A stretch of 64,000 nucleotides of DNA from Jiangella muralis (GCF_001270745.1 NZ_LFXL01000026.1:1-64000); one strand, 5' to 3'; counted from the first letter of the stretch, positions 38,733 through 49,733 are shown. The notes: a model not told the origin generated them from the letters alone. Numbers and translations are program-made.

Positions 38733-38787
38733 GATGATCAGGTGACGTATCGCCCAGATTGGCCGCGTCTTCGTCACCTGATCGTTT
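38733..38787. repeat. Family B palindrome, copy 1
   Basis: GATCAGGTGACG (38736-38747) and CGTCACCTGATC (38772-38783) are perfect 12-bp arms around a 24-base loop. The copy is flanked by GAT on the left and GTT on the right, as is copy 2. Confidence 0.85.
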
Positions 38788-38804
38788 TGTGTCCGCATCG
38801 TGGA

Positions 38805-38859
38805 GATGATCAGGTGACACAAACGCGCGAATGCCGGGCGGTTCCGTCACCTGATCGTT
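38805..38859. repeat. Family B palindrome, copy 2
   Basis: GATCAGGTGAC (38808-38818) and GTCACCTGATC (38846-38856) repeat the arms of copy 1 at a distance of 72 bases, but the 27-base loop is unrelated. Conserved arms with diverged loops suggest selection on the palindrome. Confidence 0.85.
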
Positions 38860-38914
38860 CTCGGCAGTCGTCGCTCCTCGCATCTTGCGCGGCATCCACC
38901 CTGGACGCCGCTCG

Positions 38915-40177
38915 CTACGGCCGAGACTTGGGAGACACACCCTGCCAGCGCAGGATCGCGCGGACGCCCATGACGACGAGGAGGACGGCGGCGCCCACGA
39001 CGACCGTCCGCCAGGGCAGCGACACCGCGAGCAGCACGCACGACGCGAGGCCGACGGCGGACAGCCAGCGTGGCCACCGGCGCTCGTCCGGACCCAGCCG
39101 CCACGACGCCGCGTTGGCGACCGCGTAGTACACCAGCACCGCGAAGGCGCTCGCCGCGAGCGTCGTCGCGAGGTCGCCGACCAGCACGAACACGACCGTC
39201 ACGACGGCGGAGGCCAGTTCGGCGACGTGCGGGACGCGACGGCGGGCGTGGACGGCCGCGAGCCGGGCCGGGAGGTCGCCGGCCGACGCCATCGCGAACG
39301 CCGTCCGCCCGACGCCGGCCTGCAACGACAGCAGCGCGCCCAGCGCGGCCACCGCGGCGCCCGCCGCCACGACCGGCTCCAGCCAGCCGGCGCCCGCGGC
39401 GGCCGCCACCGCCCGCAGCGGCTGCGACGAGTCCACCGTCCCGGACGCGCCGAGCACCAGCAGCACCGTCAGCCCGACCACGGCGTAGAGCACCAGCGCC
39501 GCCGTCAGCGACACGATGACGGCGCGGGGGATCGACGCGGGGTCGCGGACCTCCTCGCCCAGCGTCGCGATGCGCGCGTACCCGGCGAACGCGTAGAACA
39601 GCACAGCGGCCGAGCCGAGCACGCCCAGCACCCCGCCGGACGACCCGGACGACCAGTCCGGCGCCACCCCGGCGCCGCCCAGCCCGGTCCCGACGACCGC
39701 CGCCAGCACGGCGATCACCAGCGCCACGAGCACGGCGCCGACCCGCGCCGTCCTCCTCACCCCGGCCAGGTTCACCGCCGTCACGGCCACGACCGCCGCC
39801 AGCGCCACCGCAACGTCGTGCGACGGCCACAGGTACGCGCCGACCGCCAGCGCCGCCGTCGCACACGACGCCGACTTGCCCAGCACGAACGCGTACCCCG
39901 CCAGCGCGCCCCACGCGTCGCCGAGCCGCAGCCGCCCGTAGTGGTAGGCGCCGCCGGCCTCCGGGTGGACGGCGGCCAGCTGGGCGGTCGACGTCGCGTT
40001 GCAGAAGGCGACGAACGCCGCGACGGCCAGCCCGGCCAGCAGCCACGCACCGGCCGCCGACGCCGCCGGCTGCCAGGCGACGAAGACGCCGGTGCCGATC
40101 ATCGCGGCCAGCCCGATCGCGACAGCGTCGCCGGTGCCGAGCCGTCTGACCAGCCGAGACTCTGGGGGTGGGGCCAC
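38915..40177 (-). CDS. APC-family amino-acid permease
   Basis: This 420-residue transporter of the amino acid-polyamine-organocation superfamily has about 12 membrane segments. The unwound first helix is visible as GTGDAVAIGLAAMIGTGVFV (near residues 15-34), followed by the family's GGAYHYGRLRLG loop. The substrate is unknown. The start is uncertain: I chose GTG 40177, and a GTG about 24 bases further out is possible. The last codons (VSPKSRP and TAG) are encoded by the right half of element C. Confidence 0.85.
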   Translation of the reverse strand: MAPPPESRLVRRLGTGDAVAIGLAAMIGTGVFVAWQPAASAAGAWLLAGLAVAAFVAFCNATSTAQLAAVHPEAGGAYHYGRLRLGDAWGALAGYAFVLGKSASCATAALAVGAYLWPSHDVAVALAAVVAVTAVNLAGVRRTARVGAVLVALVIAVLAAVVGTGLGGAGVAPDWSSGSSGGVLGVLGSAAVLFYAFAGYARIATLGEEVRDPASIPRAVIVSLTAALVLYAVVGLTVLLVLGASGTVDSSQPLRAVAAAAGAGWLEPVVAAGAAVAALGALLSLQAGVGRTAFAMASAGDLPARLAAVHARRRVPHVAELASAVVTVVFVLVGDLATTLAASAFAVLVYYAVANAASWRLGPDERRWPRWLSAVGLASCVLLAVSLPWRTVVVGAAVLLVVMGVRAILRWQGVSPKSRP

Positions 40178-40281
40178 AGCACCATCGTGGACCACGGAAC
40201 CAACTCCCGGAGAACGCACGGCGACCGAACCGTGACCTGGCGGGGAACGTCGCAATGGTCTGGACCACGTACGCTGGTGAG

Positions 40282-41592
40282 GTGCGATCGTCCCGCCGCC
40301 TCGGGTGGCGCATAGGGCTGCCGGCGGTGATCCTCGTCATCGCCGCACTCAGCATGGCCCCGTCGCGCGGCACCGTGCTCCCGCTCCGGGCCGACGGCGT
40401 CATGGTCGAGGCCGGCGGCGCGGTGGCCACGGTGCCGGTCGGGTCCGACGCGGCGTTCGTGCCCGGCAGCAGCGTGCTCAGCTCCGCGAACCGGTCCGAT
40501 CCCGACGTCGCCGCCCGCATCGACGACGACCGGCGCTGGCTGTCCGACGGCGACATCCCCGGCCACGGGACCAGGTACCACGCGATGTCCGAGCGGGCGC
40601 TGCTCGACCTGCGCGCGCTGACCTCGCCGACCGGCGCGCTGATCGCCGCCCCCGTCACCGCCTGGCGGCACGTCTGGCCCCGCGACGCGTCGTTCGCGGC
40701 CGCCGCCTACGCCGTCACCGGGCACGACGACGAAGCGGCCGACGTGCTCGGCTTCCTCGCCCGGGTGGCCCCGGCCGACGGCGAGTGGGAGGCGCGGTAC
40801 CTCGCCGACGGCTCCGGCCCGCCCGACGACCGGCCCAAGCAGCTCGACAGTGCCGGCTGGGTGCTGTGGGCGGTGTGGCTGGTGTCGCGGACGGTCGAGC
40901 CGGAGGTCGCATCCGAGGTGCTGGAGGACCTGCGGCCGGCCGTCATCGCGTCGGCGAACGCGATCGTCGCGTCCCTCCAGGAGGATGGCCTGCCCGAGCC
41001 GTCGTCGGACTACTGGGAGAAGGACGAGTCGGAGCTGACGCTCGGGGTGGCGGCGCCGCTGTCGCTCGGGCTGCGCTCGGCGCTCGCGCTGGCCCCGCTG
41101 ATCGGCGTCGACGACCCGTTCGTGTGGAGCAACGCCGCCCGCCGCCTGGACGAGGCGATCACGCGCGAGTTCGGCGCCCACGGCTACCCCCGCACCCGCC
41201 CCGAGGGTGGCGCCGATGCCGCGGTGACGTTCCTCGCCCCGCCCTTCGCGCCGTCGACGCCCGAGGTCAGCGCCGCGGTGCGCGACACCGAGCTGGCGCT
41301 GCGGGTGCCCAACGGCGGCCACCGTCCCGGCGAGGCCTGGCACAAGGACGTCGACGTCGCGTGGACGCCCGAGACGGCGCTGCTGGCGCTCGCCCTGGCC
41401 GGCAACGGCGATCGTGAGGACGCCGACCGCCTGCTGACCTTCCTCGACGACTACCGCACGCCGCTCGGCTCGCTGCCCGAGAAGGTCGACTCCGAGGCGA
41501 CGCCGGCCTCGGTGGCGCCGCTGGCGTGGACGTCGTCGCTGGTACTGCTCACGCTGGCGGAGCTGGAGGACGGCCTCCCCGTCGTCCCATGA
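40282..41592 (+). CDS. Membrane-anchored GH15-like (glucoamylase-type) protein
   Basis: This 436-residue protein has an N-terminal signal anchor (about 6-26) and an (alpha/alpha)6 domain of glycoside hydrolase family 15 type. The marks are WRHVWPRDASFAAAAYAVTGHDDEAADVL (catalytic-cleft WPRD), LDSAGWVLWAVWL, PSSDYWEKDESELTLG and WHKDVDVAWTPETALLALAL. It could hydrolyse trehalose- or starch-like glucosides outside the membrane. An ATG at 40255 exists, but GTG 40282 follows TACGCT by six bases, so I take the leaderless start. Confidence 0.82.
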   Translation: MRSSRRLGWRIGLPAVILVIAALSMAPSRGTVLPLRADGVMVEAGGAVATVPVGSDAAFVPGSSVLSSANRSDPDVAARIDDDRRWLSDGDIPGHGTRYHAMSERALLDLRALTSPTGALIAAPVTAWRHVWPRDASFAAAAYAVTGHDDEAADVLGFLARVAPADGEWEARYLADGSGPPDDRPKQLDSAGWVLWAVWLVSRTVEPEVASEVLEDLRPAVIASANAIVASLQEDGLPEPSSDYWEKDESELTLGVAAPLSLGLRSALALAPLIGVDDPFVWSNAARRLDEAITREFGAHGYPRTRPEGGADAAVTFLAPPFAPSTPEVSAAVRDTELALRVPNGGHRPGEAWHKDVDVAWTPETALLALALAGNGDREDADRLLTFLDDYRTPLGSLPEKVDSEATPASVAPLAWTSSLVLLTLAELEDGLPVVP

Positions 41593-41626
41593 TCATCGGC
41601 GAGGCACACCGTCCGCGCTAGCCGCC

Positions 41627-41644
41627 GCTTGCAAATGCTTGCAA
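41627..41644 (+). promoter_or_regulatory. Double TTGCAA operator before the XRE gene
   Basis: GCTTGCAA occurs at 41627-41634 and 41637-41644, ten bases apart, so both palindromic TTGCAA cores face the same side of the helix. The pair lies just upstream of the TACCGT -10 box, a natural place for autoregulation by the XRE protein. Confidence 0.5.
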
Positions 41645-41665
41645 GAGTTAGCTACCGTGGAGTAC

Positions 41666-42025
41666 ATGACGACGGCCGGGATCGGCGAGTTCCTCCGCGA
41701 CCAGCGGCGCACCGCGCAGCTGTCGCTGCGGCAGCTGTCCGACCTCGCCGGCGTCAGCAACCCGTACCTCAGCCAGATCGAGCGCGGCCTGCGCAAACCG
41801 TCGGCCGAGGTGTTGCAGCAGATCGCGAAGGCGCTGCGCATCTCCTCCGAGGCGCTCTACGTCCGGGCCGGGCTGCTGGACGAACCCAGCGGCGACCACA
41901 GCGTCGAGGACGCCGTCCTGGCCGACCCCGGCCTCGACGAGCAGCAGAAGCGGGCGCTGCTCGACGTCTACGCATCGTTCCGGGCCGCGAACGCCGCGCG
42001 CCACGGCACCGAGAAAGAAGGGTGA
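41666..42025 (+). CDS. XRE-family HTH regulator (Rv0474-like)
   Basis: This 119-residue DNA-binding protein has an N-terminal Cro/CI HTH (about 8-66: LRDQRRTAQLSLRQLSDLAGVSNPYLSQIERGLRKPSAEVLQQIAKAL) and a short acidic helical tail. ATG 41666 follows TACCGT by seven bases, a leaderless start. The following two genes match, in order, the mycobacterial Rv0474-HbhA-Rv0476 string as I recall it, so this is probably its regulator. Confidence 0.9.
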   Translation: MTTAGIGEFLRDQRRTAQLSLRQLSDLAGVSNPYLSQIERGLRKPSAEVLQQIAKALRISSEALYVRAGLLDEPSGDHSVEDAVLADPGLDEQQKRALLDVYASFRAANAARHGTEKEG

Positions 42026-42030
42026 TCCCC

Positions 42031-42492
42031 ATGACCACCGAGACCACGAACACCGACCGCAAGCCCCTCTACGCCGCCGCCGGTGCGGCCGAGGCCGCCG
42101 TGGCGGCGCTGCGCGAGCTGCCGGCGAAGCTCACCGAGGCCGTCAACGACGAGAAGCTGCGCGACGAGTTCCGCACGCGGTTCGCCGAGCTGCCGGCCGA
42201 CGTGCAGGCGTTCCGCGCCGGCCTGCCCGACCTCCTGCTGACGGCGCAGGCGAAGGCCGCCGACCTGCCGCAGAAGGTGCGCGAGCTGCTGGCCGACGCC
42301 GGTCGTGAGGCGGGCAAGGCGTACGAGCAGTTCGCCACCCGTGGCGAGGGCGTCGTCACGAAGCTGCGGGCCGAGTACGGGCCGGCCGTCGAGCACGCGG
42401 TCGCGAACGTGCGCGGCCGGGTGGCCGACGCCGCCGACGAGGTGGCCGAGATCACCGAGAAGGCGGCCGACGACCTGAAGGGCAAGCGCTGA
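42031..42492 (+). CDS. Heparin-binding hemagglutinin-like coiled-coil protein
   Basis: This 153-residue, Ala/Lys/Glu-rich helical protein is predicted to be coiled coil through residues about 12-150. It resembles mycobacterial HbhA in its beginning (KPLYAAAGAAEAAVAALRELPAKL) and in order of genes. The long Lys/Pro/Ala C-terminal heparin-binding tail of HbhA is missing; the protein stops at DDLKGKR. It may therefore act in lipid-body or membrane association rather than adhesion. It starts five bases after the XRE stop. Confidence 0.82.
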   Translation: MTTETTNTDRKPLYAAAGAAEAAVAALRELPAKLTEAVNDEKLRDEFRTRFAELPADVQAFRAGLPDLLLTAQAKAADLPQKVRELLADAGREAGKAYEQFATRGEGVVTKLRAEYGPAVEHAVANVRGRVADAADEVAEITEKAADDLKGKR

Positions 42493-42529
42493 CCTCGGGG
42501 CGCGCCGGTAGATCACGTAGAGTGTCACC

Positions 42530-42871
42530 GTGGGCGATCTCAACACCTTTGGTGATTTCCAGTCCTGGATCCTGATCCTCTTGGGCATCGGCGCTCTGGG
42601 GCTGAAGGGATACGCCTTCGTCGACGCGATCCGGGTGCCGCAGCAGGCGTTCCCCGCCGCCGGCAAGTGGAGCAAGACCATCTGGCTGTCGATCCTGGGC
42701 GTCGCCACGCTCATCGAGATCGCGCTGTTCCCGTCGCCGCTGTTCTTCGTGAACCTGCTCGGCGTGGTCGGCGCGGCCGTGTACCTGGTCGACGTGCGGC
42801 CGGCGGTGCGGCAGTACGGCGGCGGCCGCCGCAACGGCAACACCCACGACGGGCCCTACGGTCCCTGGTAG
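42530..42871 (+). CDS. DUF2516 membrane protein
   Basis: This 113-residue protein has two or three hydrophobic segments: DFQSWILILLGIGALGLKGYAFVDAI, then WLSILGVATLIEIALFPSPLFF, then LLGVVGAAVYLVDVRPAV. This is the DUF2516 pattern found after hbhA-type genes. GTG 42530 follows TAGAGT by six bases (leaderless). Function unknown. Its last 16 bases overlap the convergent beta-lactamase-like gene. Confidence 0.88.
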   Translation: MGDLNTFGDFQSWILILLGIGALGLKGYAFVDAIRVPQQAFPAAGKWSKTIWLSILGVATLIEIALFPSPLFFVNLLGVVGAAVYLVDVRPAVRQYGGGRRNGNTHDGPYGPW

Positions 42872-43893
42872 GCGGTGAGCAGCGCGAACGCGTCCGCGCC
42901 CAGTGCGAAGAACGCGTCGTGCCCGGCCAGCGCGTCCGGGGACGGCGCCGCGGCCTGCATGACGAACACGTACCGTTCGCCGTCGGCGCGCTCGCCGTAC
43001 CAGGACGCGGTCACCACGCCGGGTGCGCTGCCGCCCTTGAAGCTGACGTAGGGCCAGGCGCCCTCGTCGATCGTCACTCCGCGGTTCTGCCCGAGGACGG
43101 CCCGCAGCGTCTCGTCCGAGTCCGCCCGGGCGTGCAGGGCCGCCTGCGCCGCGCACACGTCCAGGGCGGAGCCGAACCAGTCGACGCCGGAGTCCCAGGC
43201 CGGGCCGGTGATGTCCCGCCCGGACACCCGCAGCGGCCCGCCGGGCAGCGCCGCCAGCATCCGGGTGCGCGCCACCGCCCCGGCGGCGGCCCAGTCGTCG
43301 CGCAGGTCCAGCGGCCCCCAGCCGACGGTGAAGAACTCGCGCGTGGTGAGGAACGGACGGTTCAGCTGCGGCCGCGCGTGCCCCATCGCCGTCATCGCGT
43401 CCTCGACGGCGGCCCGGCCGACGCGGTCCATCAGCAGGTCGGCGCCGGTGTTGTCGCTGACTGCGATCATCGCGGCGGCCGCCCGCTCGACCGTCACGCG
43501 AGTGCCGTCCGGCGCATCCTGCAGCTCGCCGGACGGCAGGCTGCGCAGCCCGCCGCTGACGGTGAGCTGGTCGGTCCAGGACAGCGAGCCGGCGTCGACG
43601 GCGGCCGCGACGGCGCCCAGCACGTACAGCTTGAAGATGGACGCCATCGGCCGCGGCGTGGCGGGGTCGAGTTCCGCCACGGGCTCGCAGCGCCCGGAGT
43701 CGTCGATGCGGGCCGCCACCATGCCGACGTCGGCGTCGAGGGCCGTCAGCCGGCCGCTCAGCTCGTCCCACGACCCGGCCGGTGTCCGCTCCGACGACGG
43801 CGTCGGCGACGGCGTGAGCACCGCCGCGTCGCCCGCTGCACAGCCCGTCGCCAGGGCCGCCACCGCCGCGAGAAGGACGGCGGTGCGGCGCAT
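42856..43893 (-). CDS. Lipoprotein of the class A beta-lactamase / PBP fold
   Basis: This 345-residue serine hydrolase has a lipoprotein signal (ALATGC, Cys near 18) and the three family motifs: SIFK (Ser-x-x-Lys near residue 85), SDN (near 146) and KGG (near 290) in place of KTG. A class A Omega-loop Glu cannot be assigned by eye, so whether it hydrolyses beta-lactams or is a D,D-peptidase-like protein is open. A Ser/Pro/Thr linker follows the lipidated Cys. It is divergent from clpC. Confidence 0.85.
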   Translation of the reverse strand: MRRTAVLLAAVAALATGCAAGDAAVLTPSPTPSSERTPAGSWDELSGRLTALDADVGMVAARIDDSGRCEPVAELDPATPRPMASIFKLYVLGAVAAAVDAGSLSWTDQLTVSGGLRSLPSGELQDAPDGTRVTVERAAAAMIAVSDNTGADLLMDRVGRAAVEDAMTAMGHARPQLNRPFLTTREFFTVGWGPLDLRDDWAAAGAVARTRMLAALPGGPLRVSGRDITGPAWDSGVDWFGSALDVCAAQAALHARADSDETLRAVLGQNRGVTIDEGAWPYVSFKGGSAPGVVTASWYGERADGERYVFVMQAAAPSPDALAGHDAFFALGADAFALLTAYQGP

Positions 43894-43910
43894 CCGGCCA
43901 CTCTACGGAA

Positions 43911-43927
43911 CTTCGCCCGCAGCGAAC
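43911..43927. promoter_or_regulatory. ClgR-type box upstream of clpC
   Basis: TTCGC and GCGAA (43912-43916, 43922-43926) form a palindrome with a five-base spacer. The surrounding bases fit the actinobacterial ClgR motif (CGC, five bases, GCG with AT-rich flanks) as I recall it. It is about 200 bases before clpC and just behind the start of the divergent lipoprotein gene. Confidence 0.5.
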
Positions 43928-44129
43928 TCCGGGGTCAACAGGCTCATCGAGTGGAACATCGGGTACCCGGCGTGGTGTTCTTGCAGGCACAGTAAGTACG
44001 AAGGATCCGTCGCCGCCGTCTCGTTCCAGGACCACCGCGGGGGGAGAGGCGGCCGGCGGATATAGCATCGAATGGTCAGATGTGGAGTCCCCGTCTCTAC
44101 AGCCGACCGCTCGGCAAGGAGCGCCACTG

Positions 44130-46673
<2,544 letters not shown>

Positions 46674-46688
46674 CGACGTCCCACGACA

Positions 46689-46721
46689 ACGGCCCCGGAG
46701 CATCCGCTCCGGGGCCGTTTC
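46689..46721. terminator. Strong intrinsic terminator after clpC
   Basis: ACGGCCCCGGAGC (46689-46701) pairs perfectly with GCTCCGGGGCCGT (46706-46718) around a 4-base loop and ends in TTT. It also serves the convergent lipoprotein gene. Confidence 0.85.
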
Positions 46722-46757
46722 GCGTTCAGCGAGCCATCAGACAGCGAGCCGTCAGGC

Positions 46758-47129
46758 TCAGCTCATGTCGATGTCGCACTCGTCCTGGACGTTCTGGGTG
46801 ATGTTCTCCAGCGCCGTCATGGTCTCGGTCATGGCGTCCTCGTCGACCGACTCGGGGTCGGCGGCGGCCTCCAGCGAGGTCGCGAACGTCTCCCAGTCGC
46901 CCTTGATGTCGTCGGGCGCGGCGTCGACGATCTCCTGGATGCGGTTGGAGAACTCCTCCATCGCCTCCGGGTCGGTGGGGTCGGCGTCGGCCAGCGACGA
47001 GTCGTCCTCGGCCGCGTTCAGCAGGTCGCAGTACTCCCCGCCGCCGCTGTCGCTGCCACACGCGGTGAGGCCGAGGACGAGGGCGGCCGCGGCGCCGAGC
47101 AGCGAAGCGGACCGGGTGGATCGAGACAT
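46758..47129 (-). CDS. Small acidic lipoprotein
   Basis: This 123-residue protein has a lipoprotein signal ending LGLTAC (Cys near 24) and an acidic, helical mature part with two further cysteines (EYCDLL and DECDIDMS at the end) that could form a disulfide. No family is recognised; the layout recalls many actinobacterial small secreted lipoproteins. ATG 47129 has AGGAG about eight bases upstream. Confidence 0.82.
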   Translation of the reverse strand: MSRSTRSASLLGAAAALVLGLTACGSDSGGGEYCDLLNAAEDDSSLADADPTDPEAMEEFSNRIQEIVDAAPDDIKGDWETFATSLEAAADPESVDEDAMTETMTALENITQNVQDECDIDMS

Positions 47130-47236
47130 CGTGGAACTCCTATGCAAGGGGGTGCGTGAATGGTCAAACCCCGGCGACCCTACCCGATCCGTCCGACACA
47201 GGGGGAACGGACGCACCACGTCCTAGAGTGGTGCGC

Positions 47237-48013
47237 GTGACCGACCGTGAGATCGAGTGCTGGCTGACCGACATGGACGGCGTCCTCGTGCACGAGGACC
47301 GCGCCATCCCGGGCGCGGCGGACTTCCTGCGCCGTCTCGTCGACCGTGAGCGCCGCTTTCTGGTGCTCACCAACAACTCCATCTACACGCCGCGCGACCT
47401 CGCCGCCCGGCTGGCGCGTAGCGGCCTCGACCTCCCCGAGCAGTCCATCTGGACGTCCGCGCTGGCCACGGCGCAGTTCCTCGACGACCAGCACCCGGGC
47501 GGCACGGCGTACGTCATCGGCGAGGCCGGGCTGACCACGGCGCTGCACGAGATCGGCTACGTCCTCACCGACATCAAGCCCGACTACGTGGTGCTCGGCG
47601 AGACCCGCACGTACTCGTTCGAGGCGATCACCCGGGCGATCCGGCTGATCGGCGAGGGCGCCCGGTTCATCGCCACCAACCCCGACTCCACCGGCCCGTC
47701 GCAGGACGGCCCGCTGCCGGCCACCGGCGCCGTCGCCGCGATGATCACCCGGGCCACCGGCCGCGACCCGTACTACGTGGGCAAGCCGAACCCGATGATG
47801 TTCCGCAGCGCGATGAACGCCATCGAGGCGCACTCCGAGATGACGGCGATGGTCGGCGACCGCATGGACACCGACGTCGTCGCGGGCATGGAGGCCGGGC
47901 TGCGCACCTACCTGGTGCTGACCGGCTCCACCGCCCGCGCCGACATCGGCCGGTTCCCGTTCCAGCCGAACCACGTGGTCAACTCGGTGGCCGACCTCAT
48001 CGACCTGATCTGA
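47237..48013 (+). CDS. HAD-superfamily (IIA) phosphatase, NagD-like
   Basis: This 258-residue hydrolase has catalytic DMDGVL (Asp near residues 14 and 16), LTNNS (motif II, near 47), a IIA-type cap and C-terminal GDRMDTD (motif IV). NagD-like members dephosphorylate nucleotides or sugar phosphates such as GlcNAc-related compounds. Interestingly it faces the muropeptide salvage cluster. GTG 47237 follows TAGAGT by seven bases (leaderless). The 3' end overlaps the convergent AmiE-like gene by 17 bases. Confidence 0.9.
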   Translation: MTDREIECWLTDMDGVLVHEDRAIPGAADFLRRLVDRERRFLVLTNNSIYTPRDLAARLARSGLDLPEQSIWTSALATAQFLDDQHPGGTAYVIGEAGLTTALHEIGYVLTDIKPDYVVLGETRTYSFEAITRAIRLIGEGARFIATNPDSTGPSQDGPLPATGAVAAMITRATGRDPYYVGKPNPMMFRSAMNAIEAHSEMTAMVGDRMDTDVVAGMEAGLRTYLVLTGSTARADIGRFPFQPNHVVNSVADLIDLI

Positions 48014-49733
48014 CCCAGCCGTCGGCGACGAACCGGTCCGGGTGCCGCTCGCCGTCGAACACCGGCTTGCCGCGGGTGCGCACCTTGACGTCGTCGACGT
48101 AGACGCCGCGGCCCTGGTAGAGCGCGTCGGTGACGTAGCGCCAGCGCAGGATCGTGGCGCCGTCGCCGGGCAGGCCCGCCCGCACCGTCCACCACTGCCG
48201 GCCCTGGTAGCCGCTGACGACGCCGTCGGCCGCGTCGATGCTGTCGCGCCCGGCCCGGGCGGCGAACGGCACCGGCGTCCAGGTGGCGCCGTCGTCGGTG
48301 GAGCGCTCCAGCGTGAGCCGGTCGGTCGACTCGGTGTCGACGAACAGATCGAACAGCAGCGTCGAGCTGCCGGACAACTCGACCGGCAGGCTGAGCGTCG
48401 ACGTCGTCGCGTCGCCCTCGTGCGCCCGCCAGGCGTCGTCGCCGGCCCGCGGCTCGACGGCCAGCGCGTAGGCCAGTTCGTGCGCGACCGCCCGCCGGGC
48501 CGGGTTGACGCTGCCCCAGCTGCGCGACGGGTGCACGCGGTTGGTCAGCAGGATCACGAACGAGCGCGACTGCGGATCGACAACCATGCTCGTTCCGGTG
48601 AAGCCGGTGTGCCCGGCCGACGACGGCGACGCCAGCGCGTCCATGTACCAGCGCTGGTCCAGCTCGAAGCCGAGGCCGTGCGCGTTGCCGGGGAAGGCGG
48701 CGTTCTCGTCGGTGAGCATCGCCTCGACGGTGTCCGGCCGCAGGATCCGCTCGCCGCCGTAGGCACCCCCGTTGAGGATCGCCTGCGCCAGCCGAGCCAG
48801 ATCCTGCGCCGTCCCGAACACGCCGGCGTGCCCCGCGACGCCGTTCAGCGACCAGGCGTTCTCGTCGTGCACCTCGCCGCGGACCATGCCGCGCGGCGGC
48901 GCCGCCTGGAACTCCGTCGCCGCGATGCGGTCCAGTTCGGACGTGGGTGGGTTGTAGCCGGTGTCGGTCATGCCGAGCGGCCCCGTGACGCCGTCGGCGA
49001 CCAGCTGGTCCAGCGGCGCACCGGCGACTGCCTCGGCGATCAGCCCGGCGGTGATCATGTTGAGGTCGGAGTAGAGGTACGTCGTGCCGGGCGGGTTCGC
49101 CGGGGTGGTGTTCAGGACCGCGGCGATGCGCGCCTCCGGCGTCGGCCAGTCCCGCCACAGCGGCAGCCACGCGACCAGCCCGCTGGTGTGCGTCAGCAGC
49201 TGCCGGACGGTGATGGCCTCCTTGCCGTTGGCGGCGAACGCGGGCAGGTACCGGGCGACCGGCGCGTCGAGGTCGACCCGGCCGGCCTCCACCTGCTGCA
49301 GCACGACGATCGTCGTGAACAGCTTCGACACCGAGGCGAGGTCGTAGATGGTGTCGGCGCCGGCCGCGACCCACTCGTCCTGCGGCAGCTCGCCGCCGGC
49401 GTTGTCGGTGAACCGCAGCGCCCAGCCGGCGGCGTCCTCGGCCACGATGCGGCCGTCGTGCGCGGCCAGCACCGTCATGCCGGAGTACAGCGGATGCGCG
49501 GTGCCCGGCGGTGTCTGGGTGTACGACGCGGCTGCCTCGACCAGCGCGTCGACGCGGTCCTCGTCGAGGCCGACGTCGGACGGCGACGCCGCGCGCAGCG
49601 TCGTCCGCGGCGACATGAAGTCGTCGTGCGGGCGGTCGAACCGGCCGTCGTCGCCGCCGGCTCCCGCGGGGACGCCGGCGCCGAGCAGGGCCGTCGCGAG
49701 CGCGGTGACGAGGACGACGCGGCGCGCCGTCAT
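47997..49733 (-). CDS. Secreted serine hydrolase, AmiE/YbbE-like, with C-terminal beta domain
   Basis: This 578-residue exported protein has a signal peptide (1-26) and a beta-lactamase-fold domain (about 50-430). Motifs are SVSK (Ser-x-x-Lys near residue 134), YSDLN (near 225) and HTGFTG (near 372). A C-terminal 130-residue beta-sandwich (TLSLPVELSGSSTLLFDLFVDT onwards) is absent from Bacillus AmiE. Following nagZ and namZ, it fits the AmiE role of removing the stem peptide from N-acetylmuramic acid. ATG 49733 overlaps the namZ stop as ATGA. Confidence 0.85.
   Translation of the reverse strand: MTARRVVLVTALATALLGAGVPAGAGGDDGRFDRPHDDFMSPRTTLRAASPSDVGLDEDRVDALVEAAASYTQTPPGTAHPLYSGMTVLAAHDGRIVAEDAAGWALRFTDNAGGELPQDEWVAAGADTIYDLASVSKLFTTIVVLQQVEAGRVDLDAPVARYLPAFAANGKEAITVRQLLTHTSGLVAWLPLWRDWPTPEARIAAVLNTTPANPPGTTYLYSDLNMITAGLIAEAVAGAPLDQLVADGVTGPLGMTDTGYNPPTSELDRIAATEFQAAPPRGMVRGEVHDENAWSLNGVAGHAGVFGTAQDLARLAQAILNGGAYGGERILRPDTVEAMLTDENAAFPGNAHGLGFELDQRWYMDALASPSSAGHTGFTGTSMVVDPQSRSFVILLTNRVHPSRSWGSVNPARRAVAHELAYALAVEPRAGDDAWRAHEGDATTSTLSLPVELSGSSTLLFDLFVDTESTDRLTLERSTDDGATWTPVPFAARAGRDSIDAADGVVSGYQGRQWWTVRAGLPGDGATILRWRYVTDALYQGRGVYVDDVKVRTRGKPVFDGERHPDRFVADGWVRSGR

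Larger units (their letters stand above)
38671..38944. repeat. Palindromic element family C, split by two family B hairpins
   Basis: Left half 38671-38718 and right half about 38900-38944 together correspond to the intact element at 53917-54007. Shared stretches are GTCCGTGGCCTAC on the left and GCTCGCTACGGCCGAGAC with GGGAGACACACCCT on the right. About 180 bases separate the halves and hold two GATCAGGTGAC hairpins. The stops of both flanking convergent genes lie in the element. No ORF inside it. Confidence 0.8.

Noticed and set aside
38733-38859. Two-repeat CRISPR or phage att sites
   Set aside because: Only two palindromic units, with hairpins instead of direct repeats, no spacers of equal length, no integrase nearby.
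41588-41600. ATGATCATC as a fourth family A palindrome
   Set aside because: Only one short arm is present after the GH15-like stop; no matching right arm is found.
42856-43893. Dedicated beta-lactam resistance gene
   Set aside because: The SxxK, SDN and KGG motifs are present, but a class A catalytic Glu cannot be assigned, so a resistance claim is not supported.
43903-44127. 74-residue minus-strand gene in the clpC promoter region
   Set aside because: No ribosome-binding site and no homology-like pattern; it spans the ClgR box and clpC leader.
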